Shown here: in pieces, positions 25,886 through 34,988 of the stretch
Layout of the letters: the number at the start of each line of letters is the position of its first letter
Position numbering within the stretch: position 1 is the stretch's first letter
From: Salinarimonas sp.
GTDB lineage: Bacteria; Pseudomonadota; Alphaproteobacteria; Rhizobiales; Beijerinckiaceae
Length of the DNA: 64,000 nucleotides
Assembly: GCF_040111675.1 (NCBI RefSeq)
Contig: NZ_CP157794.1
Span: 5,247,501 to 5,311,500 of the forward strand
Direction of reading: 5' to 3'
The notes under the pieces: generated by a model
Database searches by the model: none
Told to the model about the DNA's origin: nothing
What the model saw: only the letters and a program-made list of their open reading frames with translations
Position numbers and translations under genes: made by a program

Positions 25886-26365
25886 ATGGCGGAGACATCG
25901 ACAGACAGGCTCGCGCGGGTGGTGCTCGACGAGGCCTCGATCGGGCGCGGCAGCCCCGATCAGGAGCACGAGCGCGCCATCGCGATCTGGGACATCGTCG
26001 AGGCCAACCACTTCGCGGTGCCCGGCCGCGAAGACGGGCCCTACGCGCTGAAGCTCGGCCTCGTCGAGAACAAGCTCGCCTTCGAGATCCAGACCGAGAG
26101 CGGCGAGCCGGTGATGACGCATCTGCTCTCGCTCACCCCCTTCAGGCGGGTGATCCGCGACTACCGCACGGTCTGCGAGAGCTATTACGAGGCGATCCGC
26201 ACCGCCTCGCCGCAGAAGATCGAGGCGATCGACATGGGCCGGCGCGGCCTGCACAACGAGGCGGCCGAGCTCCTGGTGGAGCGCCTGCGGGGCAAGGTCG
26301 ACATCGATTTCGACACGGCGCGGCGGATCTTCACCCTGATCTTCGCCCTCCACTGGAAGGGCTGA
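25886..26365 (+). CDS. UPF0262 family protein
   Basis: A 159-residue cytosolic protein recognisable as UPF0262, a family confined largely to alphaproteobacteria and of unknown function. Typical stretches are ERAIAIWDIVEANHF, LLSLTPFRRVIRDY and RGLHNEAAELL. The ATG at 25886 follows GGCAGGGGACGGAG, a reasonable ribosome binding site. It is followed after four bases by a low-molecular-weight phosphatase, a pairing that recurs in this group of bacteria, so the two are probably cotranscribed. Confidence 0.9.
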   Translation: MAETSTDRLARVVLDEASIGRGSPDQEHERAIAIWDIVEANHFAVPGREDGPYALKLGLVENKLAFEIQTESGEPVMTHLLSLTPFRRVIRDYRTVCESYYEAIRTASPQKIEAIDMGRRGLHNEAAELLVERLRGKVDIDFDTARRIFTLIFALHWKG

Positions 26366-26369
26366 GCCC

Positions 26370-26813
26370 GTGGCCGCCGGGGACCAGCGCGTCCATTCGG
26401 TCCTGTTCGTGTGCAACTACAACGCCGTGCGCTCGCCCATGGCGGAGAGCATGGCGCGGCATTTCTTCGGCAAGTCCACCTACGTCCAGTCCGCCGGCGT
26501 GCGCAAGGAGGATGCGCCGGACCCGTTCATGGTCGCCGTGCTCGACGAGATCGGCATCGACGCCTCGCGCCACAAATGCCGCACGCTGGACGAGCTGGAG
26601 GAATACGAGGGGCTCAGCTTCGACCTGATCGTCACTCTCACCCCGGAAGCCCACCACGCGGCCCTCGAGCTGACCCGCACCATCGCCGCCGACGTCGAGT
26701 ACTGGCCGACCCCGGACCCGACGATCGAGACCGGCACCCGCGAGCAGCGGCTCGAAGCCTATCGCGCGACGCGGGACTGGCTGATGGAGCGGGTGCGGGC
26801 GCGGCTGCGGTAG
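26370..26813 (+). CDS. low molecular weight phosphotyrosine phosphatase-like protein
   Basis: A 147-residue protein with the P-loop CNYNAVRS (pattern Cx5R) near residue 15 and a C-terminal aspartate in PTPDPTIETG at the position of the general acid. This is the LMW phosphatase/arsenate reductase fold. It starts at GTG 26370, four bases after UPF0262, so translation is likely coupled. No arsenic resistance genes are near, so a protein-phosphatase or general role is more likely than arsenate reduction. The substrate is not known. Confidence 0.88.
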   Translation: MAAGDQRVHSVLFVCNYNAVRSPMAESMARHFFGKSTYVQSAGVRKEDAPDPFMVAVLDEIGIDASRHKCRTLDELEEYEGLSFDLIVTLTPEAHHAALELTRTIAADVEYWPTPDPTIETGTREQRLEAYRATRDWLMERVRARLR

Positions 26814-26996
26814 GACGTGATCAGAAGAAACGGCGAGCGGAACGCTCGATGTCCGGCGCGCCGACGCGGCGCGTCCGCTCCGTCCTGGAATCAATCCAGA
26901 CTGGTAGGTACTCCCCCGCATGGGCGAATCTCTAGGTCGTGCTAGCGTGACTGTGAGTTCATCCAACACGTGTATAACCCTCGGGGGATCTCCGGC

Positions 26997-28814
26997 ATGT
27001 CGACCAGCTCTTCGGCGGGGTCGGGCCTGCGCGCGGCCGCGCGCGCGGCCCCGCTCACCATCGCCCTCCTCGCGGCGGCGCCCGCCGCGGCGCAGACCGT
27101 GTTCCTCGACCAGGGCGCGGCCTGGACCGAAGCGAAACGCTCGGCCTTCTACGTGACGGACCAGGGCTCGCGCATCATGCCGCTCGCCTGGATGCGGGCG
27201 CTGACCCTGCCCGACGGGACGCCCTTTCTCGACGGGAGCCTCGCGCGCTACGGCTACCTGCCGAACCCCGTCGCGCCCGCGCCGGACATCCCCGTTGGCT
27301 TCACCGTCGCCTCGGAGCCGCGGGCGCCGTACGACGGCGCGGATTCGATCGGCATGACCTGCGCGGCCTGCCACACCCGCGAGATCACGGTGAACGGCAC
27401 GCCCTTCCGCGCCGACGGCGGGCCGGCCATGGTGGACTTCCAGGCCTTCCTTTCGGATCTCGACGCCGCGACGTCCGCCGTGCTCGCGAGCGCGGACGCC
27501 TTCGACGCCTTCGCCACCGCGGTGCTCGGTCCGGGCGCGAGCGACGCCGACCGCCAGGACCTGCGGATCGACTTCGAGATCTGGCAGGCGCGCTACCACG
27601 CGCTGATGCAGGGCTCGCTGCCCGATCCCTCCTGGGGCCCGGGCCGGCTCGACGCGGTCACGATGATCTTCAACCGCCTCGCCGGCCTCGATCTCGGAGA
27701 GGCGCCGACCTTCCTCATCGAGGAGAACATCGCGCTCGCGGACGCGCCCACGCGCTATCCGTTCCTGTGGAACGCCGCGCGCCAGGACAAGACGCAATGG
27801 CCGGGCTTCGCCGACAACGGCAACGACATTCTCGGCCTGTCGCGAAACCTGGGCGAGGTCTACGGCGTCTTCGCCATCTTCCACCCGGTCGAGCAACGCG
27901 GGCTCCTGCGGCTCAACAGGGACTACATCACGAACAACAGCGCCAATTTCGACGGCCTGCGCGCGCTCGAGGACCTGATCTGGGACATCGGCCCGCCGCG
28001 CTGGCCCTGGGCGGTGGACGAGGACCTGGCGCGACGCGGCGGGGAGATCTTCCACCGCGACGAGGCCGACGGCGGCTGCGTGAGCTGCCACGGCATCCAG
28101 CAGGGCGCCTTCCGCTCCTTCGAGCACACCACCTGGAAGACGCCGATCGTCGACGTCGGAACCGACCGGCGCGAATGCGAGGTGCTGACGCGCGTGGTGA
28201 AGACCGGCGTGATGAACGGCGCCCGCATTCCCTTCGTCGCCGATCTCGGCCCTGAGGCGAAGGCGTTCGACGTGCTGGCTGCCAGCGTCCTCGGCGGGAT
28301 CGTCCAGGACTTCTTCCGCGGCGGCGGGCGATCCGATGTTCTCGAGGACCGGGAGGCCGCGCTCGGCGACGACGCCTCGACCGAGGAGCTGGAGGCGGCC
28401 CTGCCTCCGGAGCTGCGCGATCTCGCCGGCGCGTTCCGCAGCGAGGCGCTGGCCCGTATCACCGCCCCGCGGCCGCCGAGCGACGGCGCCCAGCCGCAAT
28501 CGGGCTGCGGCTACGAATCGCGGGTGCTGGAGGGGATCTGGGCGGCCGCGCCCTATCTGCACAACGGCTCGGTGCCGACGCTGGCCGAGCTGCTGAAGCC
28601 GGCCTCCGAGCGCGTGGCGTCGTTCGAGCTGGGCCCGGCCTACGACATCGAAGCCGTGGGCCTCGCCGCCGAGCAGACCGCCTTCGACCACACGCTCGTC
28701 ACCACCGGGTGCGACGACCTCTCCTCGGGCGACAGCCGCTGCGGCCACGAATACGGGACGGACCTCTCGGACGACGAGAAGCGGGCGTTGCTGGAGTACC
28801 TGAAGACGCTGTGA
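26997..28814 (+). CDS. exported di-heme cytochrome c, peroxidase/RoxA-like
   Basis: A 605-residue protein with a signal peptide (about 1-36, ending AAPAAAQ) and two covalent heme sites, CAACH at 122-126 and CVSCH at 361-365. The late segment GIWAAAPYLHNGSVPTLAELL is typical of the large di-heme cytochrome c peroxidase-like proteins, a group that includes the rubber oxygenase RoxA and is distantly related to MauG. It should be periplasmic and act in peroxide reduction or oxidation of an organic substrate. ATG 26997 is chosen because CGGGGGA lies about 10 bases upstream; GTG 26970 would add nine residues. A strong hairpin follows at 28842. Confidence 0.8.
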   Translation: MSTSSSAGSGLRAAARAAPLTIALLAAAPAAAQTVFLDQGAAWTEAKRSAFYVTDQGSRIMPLAWMRALTLPDGTPFLDGSLARYGYLPNPVAPAPDIPVGFTVASEPRAPYDGADSIGMTCAACHTREITVNGTPFRADGGPAMVDFQAFLSDLDAATSAVLASADAFDAFATAVLGPGASDADRQDLRIDFEIWQARYHALMQGSLPDPSWGPGRLDAVTMIFNRLAGLDLGEAPTFLIEENIALADAPTRYPFLWNAARQDKTQWPGFADNGNDILGLSRNLGEVYGVFAIFHPVEQRGLLRLNRDYITNNSANFDGLRALEDLIWDIGPPRWPWAVDEDLARRGGEIFHRDEADGGCVSCHGIQQGAFRSFEHTTWKTPIVDVGTDRRECEVLTRVVKTGVMNGARIPFVADLGPEAKAFDVLAASVLGGIVQDFFRGGGRSDVLEDREAALGDDASTEELEAALPPELRDLAGAFRSEALARITAPRPPSDGAQPQSGCGYESRVLEGIWAAAPYLHNGSVPTLAELLKPASERVASFELGPAYDIEAVGLAAEQTAFDHTLVTTGCDDLSSGDSRCGHEYGTDLSDDEKRALLEYLKTL

Positions 28815-28841
28815 CGCGGGGCGGTGCGGGCGACGCGACAG

Positions 28842-28867
28842 CCGGCCGGGGCGCTCGCCCTGGCCGG
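28842..28867 (+). terminator. GC-rich hairpin after cytochrome gene
   Basis: CCGGCCGGGGCG at 28842-28853 and CGCCCTGGCCGG at 28856-28867 pair over 12 positions with a single G-T wobble. It lies 28 bases after the cytochrome stop codon. No T-run follows, so it may terminate only weakly or stabilise the message. Confidence 0.5.
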
Positions 28868-28944
28868 TCGAAGCGCGCTGCGGCCCGAGCGCGCCGACGC
28901 GAGCGGTCGATCGTCGACGGGGTCCGGAGGGAGGAGCACCACGA

Positions 28945-29030
28945 TGGTGCCCAGGAGAGGACTCGAACCTCCACGGCTGTTAACCACTGGTACCTGAAAC
29001 CAGCGCGTCTACCAATTCCGCCACCTGGGC
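28945..29030 (-). tRNA. tRNA-Leu (CAG)
   Basis: Read on the minus strand the gene begins GCCCAGGTGGCGGAATTGG at 29030 and ends in an encoded CCA at 28945-28947. The acceptor stem GCCCAGG pairs with CCTGGGC, and the anticodon arm is CTGGT, loop TTCAGGT, ACCAG, giving anticodon CAG. The T arm GGTTCGAGTCC is intact, and a long variable arm between the anticodon and T arms marks it as a class II leucine tRNA. No integrase or duplicated 3' end (attachment site) is seen next to it. Confidence 0.95.
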
Positions 29031-29271
29031 CCGCTTTCGCGGTGGAGGGGTTCATAGACATGCGCAGGGGCCGCGTCAATCGCGATTTTGCGGCGGCGAT
29101 CGGGTCGCGGGCCGCGGCGGCGGGTCGCGCTGGCGGCGGGCGCGGGCGGGGCCACCTGGATCGGGTGCGCAGCAGGGCGGCGCAAGGAAATCTTCACGGC
29201 GATGGATCCACGATCCGCCCGGATGCGTATAACCGCGGGCGCGGGGCCCGGCGTCTATCGACCCGGAGCAA

Positions 29272-29277
29272 AGGAGG
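29272..29277 (+). promoter_or_regulatory. Shine-Dalgarno site deciding start of small membrane protein
   Basis: A perfect AGGAGG seven bases before ATG 29285, which fixes the start of the small membrane protein gene. Confidence 0.75.
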
Positions 29278-29284
29278 GCGGCCC

Positions 29285-29650
29285 ATGCGCGCCCTGATGA
29301 AGCAGCCGCTGATCCGCCTGTTCGTCGTGAACGGGTTCCTGGGAATCGGCTTCGGCCTCGCCATCGCGGCTCTGCTCGTGGCGGTGGACTTCCGCGGCGT
29401 GGCGACGCTCGCGCTCACCGACCCGAACGGCTTCGTCGCCATCGTCATGCTGGCGCTCGGGCTGTCCGTCACCTGCGGCGGCGCGGCCATCGCCACCGCG
29501 GTGATGCTGCTGCCCTGGGAAGAGGACGACGACTTCGACGGCGGCCCCGGCGGCGGCGGCCGCGACGACGAGCGCGCCGTCCGGCTGCAGCCCGTGCGGG
29601 TGCGCGCCCGCGGCCGCCACGGCGTGCCGAAGATCCCGCGGCGCGACTGA
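29285..29650 (+). CDS. small inner membrane protein of unknown function
   Basis: A 121-residue protein with two predicted membrane helices (about 11-34, LFVVNGFLGIGFGLAIAALL, and 48-76, FVAIVMLALGLSVTCGGAAIATAVMLL) and a polar C-terminal tail with an acidic stretch (EEDDDFDGGPGGGG) followed by a basic end. The perfect AGGAGG site at 29272 supports the start. It sits between the tRNA and the NDUFA9-like gene, same strand as the latter. No family function is recognised. Confidence 0.82.
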   Translation: MRALMKQPLIRLFVVNGFLGIGFGLAIAALLVAVDFRGVATLALTDPNGFVAIVMLALGLSVTCGGAAIATAVMLLPWEEDDDFDGGPGGGGRDDERAVRLQPVRVRARGRHGVPKIPRRD

Positions 29651-29749
29651 GCCCGACCGGCGGCCGCGGCATTTTCGCGGCGCGCCCTTTCCAGGCCGCG
29701 CGGAAGGCTCTAGAGAACCCCCGCACGCGAACGCGAGGGGTGAGTGACC

Positions 29750-30772
29750 ATGCAGGCGTCAGGCTGGCCGAGTGCGAAACTGATCACCGTCTTCGGCGGG
29801 TCCGGCTTTCTCGGGCGATACGTCTGCCAGCTGCTGGCCCGCCGCGGCTACCGCGTGCGCGTGGCCGTGCGCCGGCCCGAGCTCGCCTACCATCTCCAGC
29901 CGCTCGGCGTGGTCGGGCAGATCATGCCGGTCCAGGCGAACCTGCGCTATCCGGACTCGGTCGCGGCCGCGCTGAAGAATGCCGACGGCGCGGTCAACCT
30001 CGTCGGCATCCTGCAGGAGAGCGGCAAGCAGACGTTCTCCGCCGTCCAGACCGAGGGCGCCGAGGCCGTGGCCCGGGCCGCGGCGCAGGCCGGCGTGCCG
30101 CTGGCCCACGTCTCCGCCATCGGCGCCGACCCGCAGAGCGCATCCCGCTACGGGCGCACCAAGGCCGAGGGCGAGGCCCGCGTCCTCGCCGCCTTGCCGA
30201 ACGCCCACGTGTTCCGGCCCTCCATCGTCTTCGGGCCGGGCGACGGCTTCTTCTCGCGCTTCGCGGTGCTCGCCCGCGCCCTGCCGGTGATGCCGATCGC
30301 CTCCGCGAAGACGCGCTTCCAGCCGGTCTACGCGGCCGACGTCGCCGAGGCCATCGCGCGGGCCATGGACGGGACGGTGGAGGGCGGCAGGGTCTACGAG
30401 CTCGGCGGGCCGGAGATCTTCACCTTCCGCGAGGTGGTCGAGCTGGTGCTGCGCTACACCGAGCGCCGGCGCCCGATCCTGCCCCTGCCCGACGGCCTCG
30501 CCCGCATCCAGGCGACCATCACCGAGACGCTCGACAAGGTGACGCTCGGCCTGATGCCGGACGAGATCGTGCTGACCCGCGACCAGCTGAAGATGCTCGC
30601 CTCCGACAACGTCGTCTCCGAGGCGGCGAAGGCCGAAGGACGCACGCTGGAGGGCATCGGCGTGCAGCCCACCGCCGTCGAGGCGATCGTGCCGGCCTAC
30701 CTCAAGCGCTTCCGCAAGCGCGGCCAATTCGAGGAGCCGCGCGATCCGCGCGACACGGCGCGGATGAGTTGA
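29750..30772 (+). CDS. NDUFA9-like NAD(P)-binding protein (atypical SDR, complex I-associated family)
   Basis: A 340-residue atypical short-chain dehydrogenase/epimerase of the group related to the complex I subunit NDUFA9. The dinucleotide-binding loop FGGSGFLGRYV lies near residue 15, and the altered active site around ASRYGRTKAEGEARVL keeps the Y-x3-K spacing. Family members bind NADPH structurally and are found in alphaproteobacteria near respiratory or membrane genes. Translation may start at GTG 29744 or ATG 29750; the ATG leaves a two-residue shorter protein and no conserved residues are lost. It is followed 84 bases later by an aminotransferase. Confidence 0.87.
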   Translation: MQASGWPSAKLITVFGGSGFLGRYVCQLLARRGYRVRVAVRRPELAYHLQPLGVVGQIMPVQANLRYPDSVAAALKNADGAVNLVGILQESGKQTFSAVQTEGAEAVARAAAQAGVPLAHVSAIGADPQSASRYGRTKAEGEARVLAALPNAHVFRPSIVFGPGDGFFSRFAVLARALPVMPIASAKTRFQPVYAADVAEAIARAMDGTVEGGRVYELGGPEIFTFREVVELVLRYTERRRPILPLPDGLARIQATITETLDKVTLGLMPDEIVLTRDQLKMLASDNVVSEAAKAEGRTLEGIGVQPTAVEAIVPAYLKRFRKRGQFEEPRDPRDTARMS

Positions 30773-30856
30773 GCGGATCCCGAGCGTCGGCGGCTTGACA
30801 CCGCCCGCGCCCGCCTCCTTAACCTCACCGGTTTCCCGCGCCGACGGAGGCTTGCC

Positions 30857-32176
30857 GTGACCGCTCTCGCCGACCTCTCCACCGACGCGCTCCAGGCGCT
30901 CGCGGTCGATCTCGCCCGCGAGATCGAGGCCTTCCGGGCCCGGGGCCTGAAGCTCGACATGACGCGCGGCAAGCCCGCGCCGGAGCAGCTCGATCTCGCC
31001 GACGCGATGCTGACGCTGCCCGGCAACCGGGACTACCACACCGAAGCCGGCGAGGACGCGCGCAATTACGGCGGCCTGCAGGGCATCGCCGAGGCGCGGC
31101 GGCTGTTCGCCTGCATGGTCGGCGCGCCGCCGGAGCAGGTGGTGATCGGCGAGAACGCGTCGCTCGCGCTGATGCACGATTGCCTGGTCTGGGCGCTGCT
31201 CAAGGGCGTGCCGGGCGGGGCGCGACCGTGGGGGCAGGAGCAGCGAGGCCGGGAGACCGGCGGGATCGCCTTCCTCTGCCCGGTCCCGGGCTACGATCGG
31301 CACTTCGCCATCACGGAGGGCTACGGCGTGCGCATGATCCCCGTGCCGCTCACCGGCGAGGGGCCCGACATGAACGCCGTCGCCGAGGCGGTGCGGGACC
31401 CGGCCGTGAAAGGCATGTGGTGCGTGCCGAAATACTCGAACCCGACGGGTGAGACCTACGCGCCGCACACGGTCGAGGCGCTGGCGCGCATGGAGACCGG
31501 CGCACCCGATTTCCGGCTGTTCTGGGACAACGCCTACGCGGTCCACGACCTCACGCCCGCGGGCGAGACGCTGGCGAACGTCCTCGAGGCCTGTGCGGCG
31601 GCGGGCAACCCGGACCGCGCCTTCGTCTTCGCCTCGACCTCGAAGGTGACGCTCGCCGGGGCGGGCCTCTCCTTCTTCGGCTCCTCGCCGGCGAACGTGA
31701 AATGGTACCTGGCCAATGCCGGGCTGCGCACCATCGGCCCCAACAAGATCAACCAGCTGCGCCACGTCCGCTTCTTCGGCGACGAAGCGGGGCTGACGGC
31801 GCACATGGACAAGCACCGCGCGCTGCTGGCGCCCAAGTTCGCCGCCGTCGAGAAGGCGCTCGCCGCGCGCCTCGCGGGAACCGGCGCAGCGCGCTGGGTC
31901 GAGCCGAAGGGCGGCTATTTCGTCTCGGTGGACGTCCGTCCGGGCACGGCGCGGAAGGTCGTCGCGATCGCCAAGGCGCTCGGCGTCGCCATGACGCCGG
32001 CGGGCGCCACATGGCCGGGCGGCGCGGATCCGCACGATTCCAACCTGCGCATCGCGCCGAGCTTCCCCGCGCTGCCAGACGTGAAGGCCGCCGCCGAGGG
32101 CATCGCGCTCGCCATCCTCGCGGCGGCGGTGGAGGCCGAGCAGCAGGCGCGCGGGGAGGGCGGGGCCGTGGCCTGA
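30857..32176 (+). CDS. aspartate aminotransferase, type Ic (MocR-like aminotransferase family)
   Basis: A 439-residue PLP enzyme of the class Ic aspartate aminotransferases (Asp_aminotransf family), first studied in Corynebacterium, which interconvert aspartate and 2-oxoglutarate with oxaloacetate and glutamate. The PLP lysine is K263 in STSKVTLAGAG, and the family segments LDMTRGKPAPEQLDL near residue 32 and CVPKYSNPTGETY are present. It converges on an Lrp/AsnC gene 28 bases beyond its stop, so that regulator may control amino acid metabolism including this gene. TTAACCTCACC upstream at about 30821 is noted but not interpretable. Confidence 0.92.
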   Translation: MTALADLSTDALQALAVDLAREIEAFRARGLKLDMTRGKPAPEQLDLADAMLTLPGNRDYHTEAGEDARNYGGLQGIAEARRLFACMVGAPPEQVVIGENASLALMHDCLVWALLKGVPGGARPWGQEQRGRETGGIAFLCPVPGYDRHFAITEGYGVRMIPVPLTGEGPDMNAVAEAVRDPAVKGMWCVPKYSNPTGETYAPHTVEALARMETGAPDFRLFWDNAYAVHDLTPAGETLANVLEACAAAGNPDRAFVFASTSKVTLAGAGLSFFGSSPANVKWYLANAGLRTIGPNKINQLRHVRFFGDEAGLTAHMDKHRALLAPKFAAVEKALAARLAGTGAARWVEPKGGYFVSVDVRPGTARKVVAIAKALGVAMTPAGATWPGGADPHDSNLRIAPSFPALPDVKAAAEGIALAILAAAVEAEQQARGEGGAVA

Positions 32177-32204
32177 GAGGCCCGCGCGTGGTGCGGACCG
32201 CGCC

Positions 32205-32678
32205 TCACACGTAGTCCAGCGGCAGCGCCGTCGTGTTCTTGATCCGCTCCATGGCGAAGGACGAGGAGACGTCGAACAGGTCCGCCACCGCGATCAGGCG
32301 CTTGTAGACCCGGTCGTAGGCGGCGATGTCGGGGACGACGACGCGCAGGAGGTAGTCCACCTGCCCGCTCATGCGGTAGAGCTCGACGACTTCCGGGATC
32401 TTCGCCACCGCCGCGCAGAAGCGCTCGGCCCAGTCCGCCTCGTGGCGGCTCGTGCGCACCATCACGAAGACGGTCACGCCCACGTTGAGCTTGTCCGGGT
32501 CGAGCAGCGCCACGCGCTTCACGATCACGCCCGCCTGCTCGAGCTTCTGGATGCGCCGCCAGCAGGGCGAGGGCGAGAGCCCGACGCGGGCCGCGAGGGC
32601 CTCGAGAGAGAGCGTCGCGTCCTCCTGAAGGCAGGACAGGATTTTGCGATCGATCGCATCGAGGGTGAGATTTTCCAT
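32205..32678 (-). CDS. Lrp/AsnC family transcriptional regulator
   Basis: A 157-residue regulator with an N-terminal winged helix-turn-helix (about 6-60, recognition helix VGLSPSPCWRRIQKLE) and a C-terminal RAM domain containing GQVDYLLRVVVPDI, the ligand-binding and oligomerisation region. It is clearly distinct from the Lrp protein at 1907-2407. It faces the aspartate aminotransferase gene (28 bases between stops) and diverges from the DUF6356 gene. The effector is not deducible. Confidence 0.92.
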   Translation of the reverse strand: MENLTLDAIDRKILSCLQEDATLSLEALAARVGLSPSPCWRRIQKLEQAGVIVKRVALLDPDKLNVGVTVFVMVRTSRHEADWAERFCAAVAKIPEVVELYRMSGQVDYLLRVVVPDIAAYDRVYKRLIAVADLFDVSSSFAMERIKNTTALPLDYV

Positions 32679-32795
32679 GCGATCCGCCTTTGGCAGAGGA
32701 ATCTTGCGTGATCCTAGGCGAGACGCCGCGAAATCGCAAACCGCTGCCGACCGCCGGACGGCATCATCGTGCCGTCACCGCGCATGGAGCTCCCG

Positions 32796-33077
32796 ATGTC
32801 CCGCCCGAAGCTGTCCTTCACCGATCACCCCGCCTCCGTCGGCGAGAGCTACCTCGAGCACATGGGCGTCGCCTTCTCCTTCGGCGTGCGCATGATCGGC
32901 GCCGGCCTCGCCTGCCTGGCGCACGGGATCTTCCCGTTCCTGTTCACGAAGACCGGATCGCGCGCCGTCGCCGCGCTGCACGAGCGCATGGTGACGAACC
33001 GCGCGCGCCACGGCGCGCGTCACGCGGCTGACGACGGGGCGCGCGGCGGCGAGCCGCACGCGGCGCGGCGCGGCTGA
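32796..33077 (+). CDS. DUF6356 family small membrane-associated protein
   Basis: A 93-residue protein starting MSRPKLSFTDHPASVGESY. The HPxSVGESYLEHM segment followed by a hydrophobic stretch (FGVRMIGAGLACLAHGIFPFLF, about residues 30-51) matches the DUF6356 family of proteobacterial proteins of unknown function. ATG 32784 and GTG 32769 are possible alternative starts adding 4 or 9 residues. The C-terminal 25 residues are arginine/alanine-rich and probably disordered. It is a single gene between the second Lrp gene and the MscS channel. Confidence 0.75.
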   Translation: MSRPKLSFTDHPASVGESYLEHMGVAFSFGVRMIGAGLACLAHGIFPFLFTKTGSRAVAALHERMVTNRARHGARHAADDGARGGEPHAARRG

Positions 33078-33185
33078 GAGGGCCGGCGCGAAACTCGCCG
33101 CGGGCGAGCGCGTTGTCCGCGGCCACGCCATCTCCACCGACGCCGCGACGCCGCGCGGCGTCGATGCCGCAAAGCGACCCGCGCC

Positions 33186-34967
33186 GTGCCCCTCCCGCGT
33201 CTCCTTCCCCCGGTCGGGCTCGCCCTCCTCGTCGCGCTCGCCGCGCTGCTGGCGCTCGCGTCGAGCCCGCGCGCGCAGGAGGGCGAGGGCGCCTCCGAGC
33301 CCTTCGCCTACCGCGTGGAGAGCATCAATGCCGGCCTCGAGCCGGCCGAGCCGCCGCTGCGGCTGGACACCCCGCGCGCGGCGCTGGAGAGCTTTCTCGA
33401 CGCCATCCGGCGCGACGAGTTCACCCGCGCGGCGCACGCCCTGAACCTGAACGCCATTCCCGAGGCGGCGCGGGCCGAGCGCGCGCCCGAGCTCGCCCTC
33501 GAGCTCGCCTTCCTCCTCTTCCGCTACGACCTGATCGACTGGGCCGACATCCCCGACCAGCCCGACGCACGGGTTCTGCCGGGAGTGCAGCAGGCGGTGA
33601 GCCCCTACAGCCGCCGCTCGGTGGAGCTCGGCTCCGTGATGCTCGACCGCCGTCCCGTGCCGATCAGCCTGCAGCGCTTCTGGACGGGGGAGGGCGATCC
33701 GGTCTGGCTGTTCTCGCCCTTCGCGGTGGAGCGCGTGCCGGCGCTCTACGCCGAGGAGAGGCCGGGGCTGCTCGCCCGCTGGATGTCCCTGTCGCGCCGG
33801 CTCGATACGCTGGGGCGGCCCTCGGCCTGGGAATGGGGCGCGGTCGCGGTGCTTCTCCTGGGCGCCGCCGGGATCTGGATCGGGCTCGTCGCCGGGGTGC
33901 GCACCCTCGCCCGCCGGCTGCCGCGGCCCGGGCGCCGCGAGGCGCGGCACGCCGTCTGGCCGTTCGCCACGCTGGTCGCGGCGATCGCCTTCCGCATCGG
34001 GACGGAGCGGCTGGTGCTGCTCACGGGGCCGGTCGCCTCGCAGCTCGACGTCGGCTCGGAGGTGGTGGCGCTGGTCGCCGCGGTCTGGCTGCTCCTGCGT
34101 CTCGTCGCGGCGGGCACGCGGCGCCTGAGCGAGCGCTACGTGGTCCCGCTGGCGCCGGACGATCCGGAGAACCGCCGCATCAAGACGACGGTCTACGTCG
34201 TGCGCCGCCTCACGGTGGTGCTGGTCGCGATCGTCGCCGTCGGCTACGTGCTCCTGCGCGTCGGGGTGTTCCAGAATCTCGGCCTGTCGATCCTCGCGTC
34301 CGCCGGCGCGCTCGGCGTGCTCGTCGCCATCGCCGCGCGCCCGCTCCTCGGCAACATGGTCTCGGGGCTGCAGATCGCCATGACCGACCCCGTGCGCATC
34401 GGCGACGTCGTGGTCTACGACGGGCATTGGTCGACGGTGGAGGACATCTCCTTCGCCCACACGGTGCTGCGCACCTGGACCGACACGCGCCTCATCGTGC
34501 CCCATTCCGACTTCCTCTCCCGGCCCTTCGAGAACTGGTCGAAGGAGGGCGAGGCGGTGAAGCGCATCGTCAAGCTGGCGGTGGACTACAGGATCGACGT
34601 CGGCCGCGTGCGGGCCGAGGTCGAGCGGATCGTCGACGGCGACGCGCGGCTCACCGCGCCGCCGACCGTGGAGATGGTCGAGGCCGACGGCGAGCACGCG
34701 GTGCTCTGGATCTGGCTGCCGGGCATCGACGCGCTGGCCTCCTGGCGCCTGCACAACGAGGTGCGCGAGGCGCTGGTCGCCTGGCTCAAGGGGCTCGACG
34801 GCGGCGCCTACCTGCCGCGCCGGCGCGTGCTCGTCGGCGACGACGAGGGCGCCGCGGCGTCGCGCCCCGCGACGGCGGCGCGGACGGAGGCCGCGTCGGC
34901 GGTGTCGATCCACCCGGCCGCGGCGGCGGCATCGACCAGATCCGGCGCGACGGGCGGAGCGGGCTGA
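33186..34967 (+). CDS. MscS-family mechanosensitive channel with exported N-terminal domain
   Basis: A 593-residue membrane protein. A signal peptide (about 1-31, ending SPRAQ) and a periplasmic domain (about 35-205) precede membrane helices around 217-240, 255-275, 285-305 and 335-360, then the pore helix and the MscS beta domain (ALGVLVAIAARPLLGNMVSGLQIAMTD followed by VRIGDVVVYDGHWSTVEDI). The C-terminal cytoplasmic vestibule ends in an alanine-rich tail. It starts at GTG 33186; no good ATG precedes the signal peptide. Channels of this type release solutes on osmotic downshock. It converges on a small coiled-coil gene 21 bases beyond. Confidence 0.9.
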   Translation: MPLPRLLPPVGLALLVALAALLALASSPRAQEGEGASEPFAYRVESINAGLEPAEPPLRLDTPRAALESFLDAIRRDEFTRAAHALNLNAIPEAARAERAPELALELAFLLFRYDLIDWADIPDQPDARVLPGVQQAVSPYSRRSVELGSVMLDRRPVPISLQRFWTGEGDPVWLFSPFAVERVPALYAEERPGLLARWMSLSRRLDTLGRPSAWEWGAVAVLLLGAAGIWIGLVAGVRTLARRLPRPGRREARHAVWPFATLVAAIAFRIGTERLVLLTGPVASQLDVGSEVVALVAAVWLLLRLVAAGTRRLSERYVVPLAPDDPENRRIKTTVYVVRRLTVVLVAIVAVGYVLLRVGVFQNLGLSILASAGALGVLVAIAARPLLGNMVSGLQIAMTDPVRIGDVVVYDGHWSTVEDISFAHTVLRTWTDTRLIVPHSDFLSRPFENWSKEGEAVKRIVKLAVDYRIDVGRVRAEVERIVDGDARLTAPPTVEMVEADGEHAVLWIWLPGIDALASWRLHNEVREALVAWLKGLDGGAYLPRRRVLVGDDEGAAASRPATAARTEAASAVSIHPAAAAASTRSGATGGAG

Positions 34968-34988
34968 CGACAGGACGAGAGAACCGGC

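Noticed and set aside
26370..26813. Arsenate reductase (arsC) reading of the LMW phosphatase
   Set aside because: The fold is shared, but no arsenic genes are adjacent and the pairing with UPF0262 is typical of a phosphatase in this bacterial group.
28945..29030. Integration site for a mobile element at the tRNA-Leu gene
   Set aside because: No integrase gene, no second copy of the tRNA 3' end and no island-like composition was seen nearby.
28709..29650. Long open frame spanning the tRNA-Leu region into the small membrane protein gene
   Set aside because: It crosses the tRNA gene antisense and the terminator; the perfect AGGAGG and ATG at 29285 show where the real gene starts.
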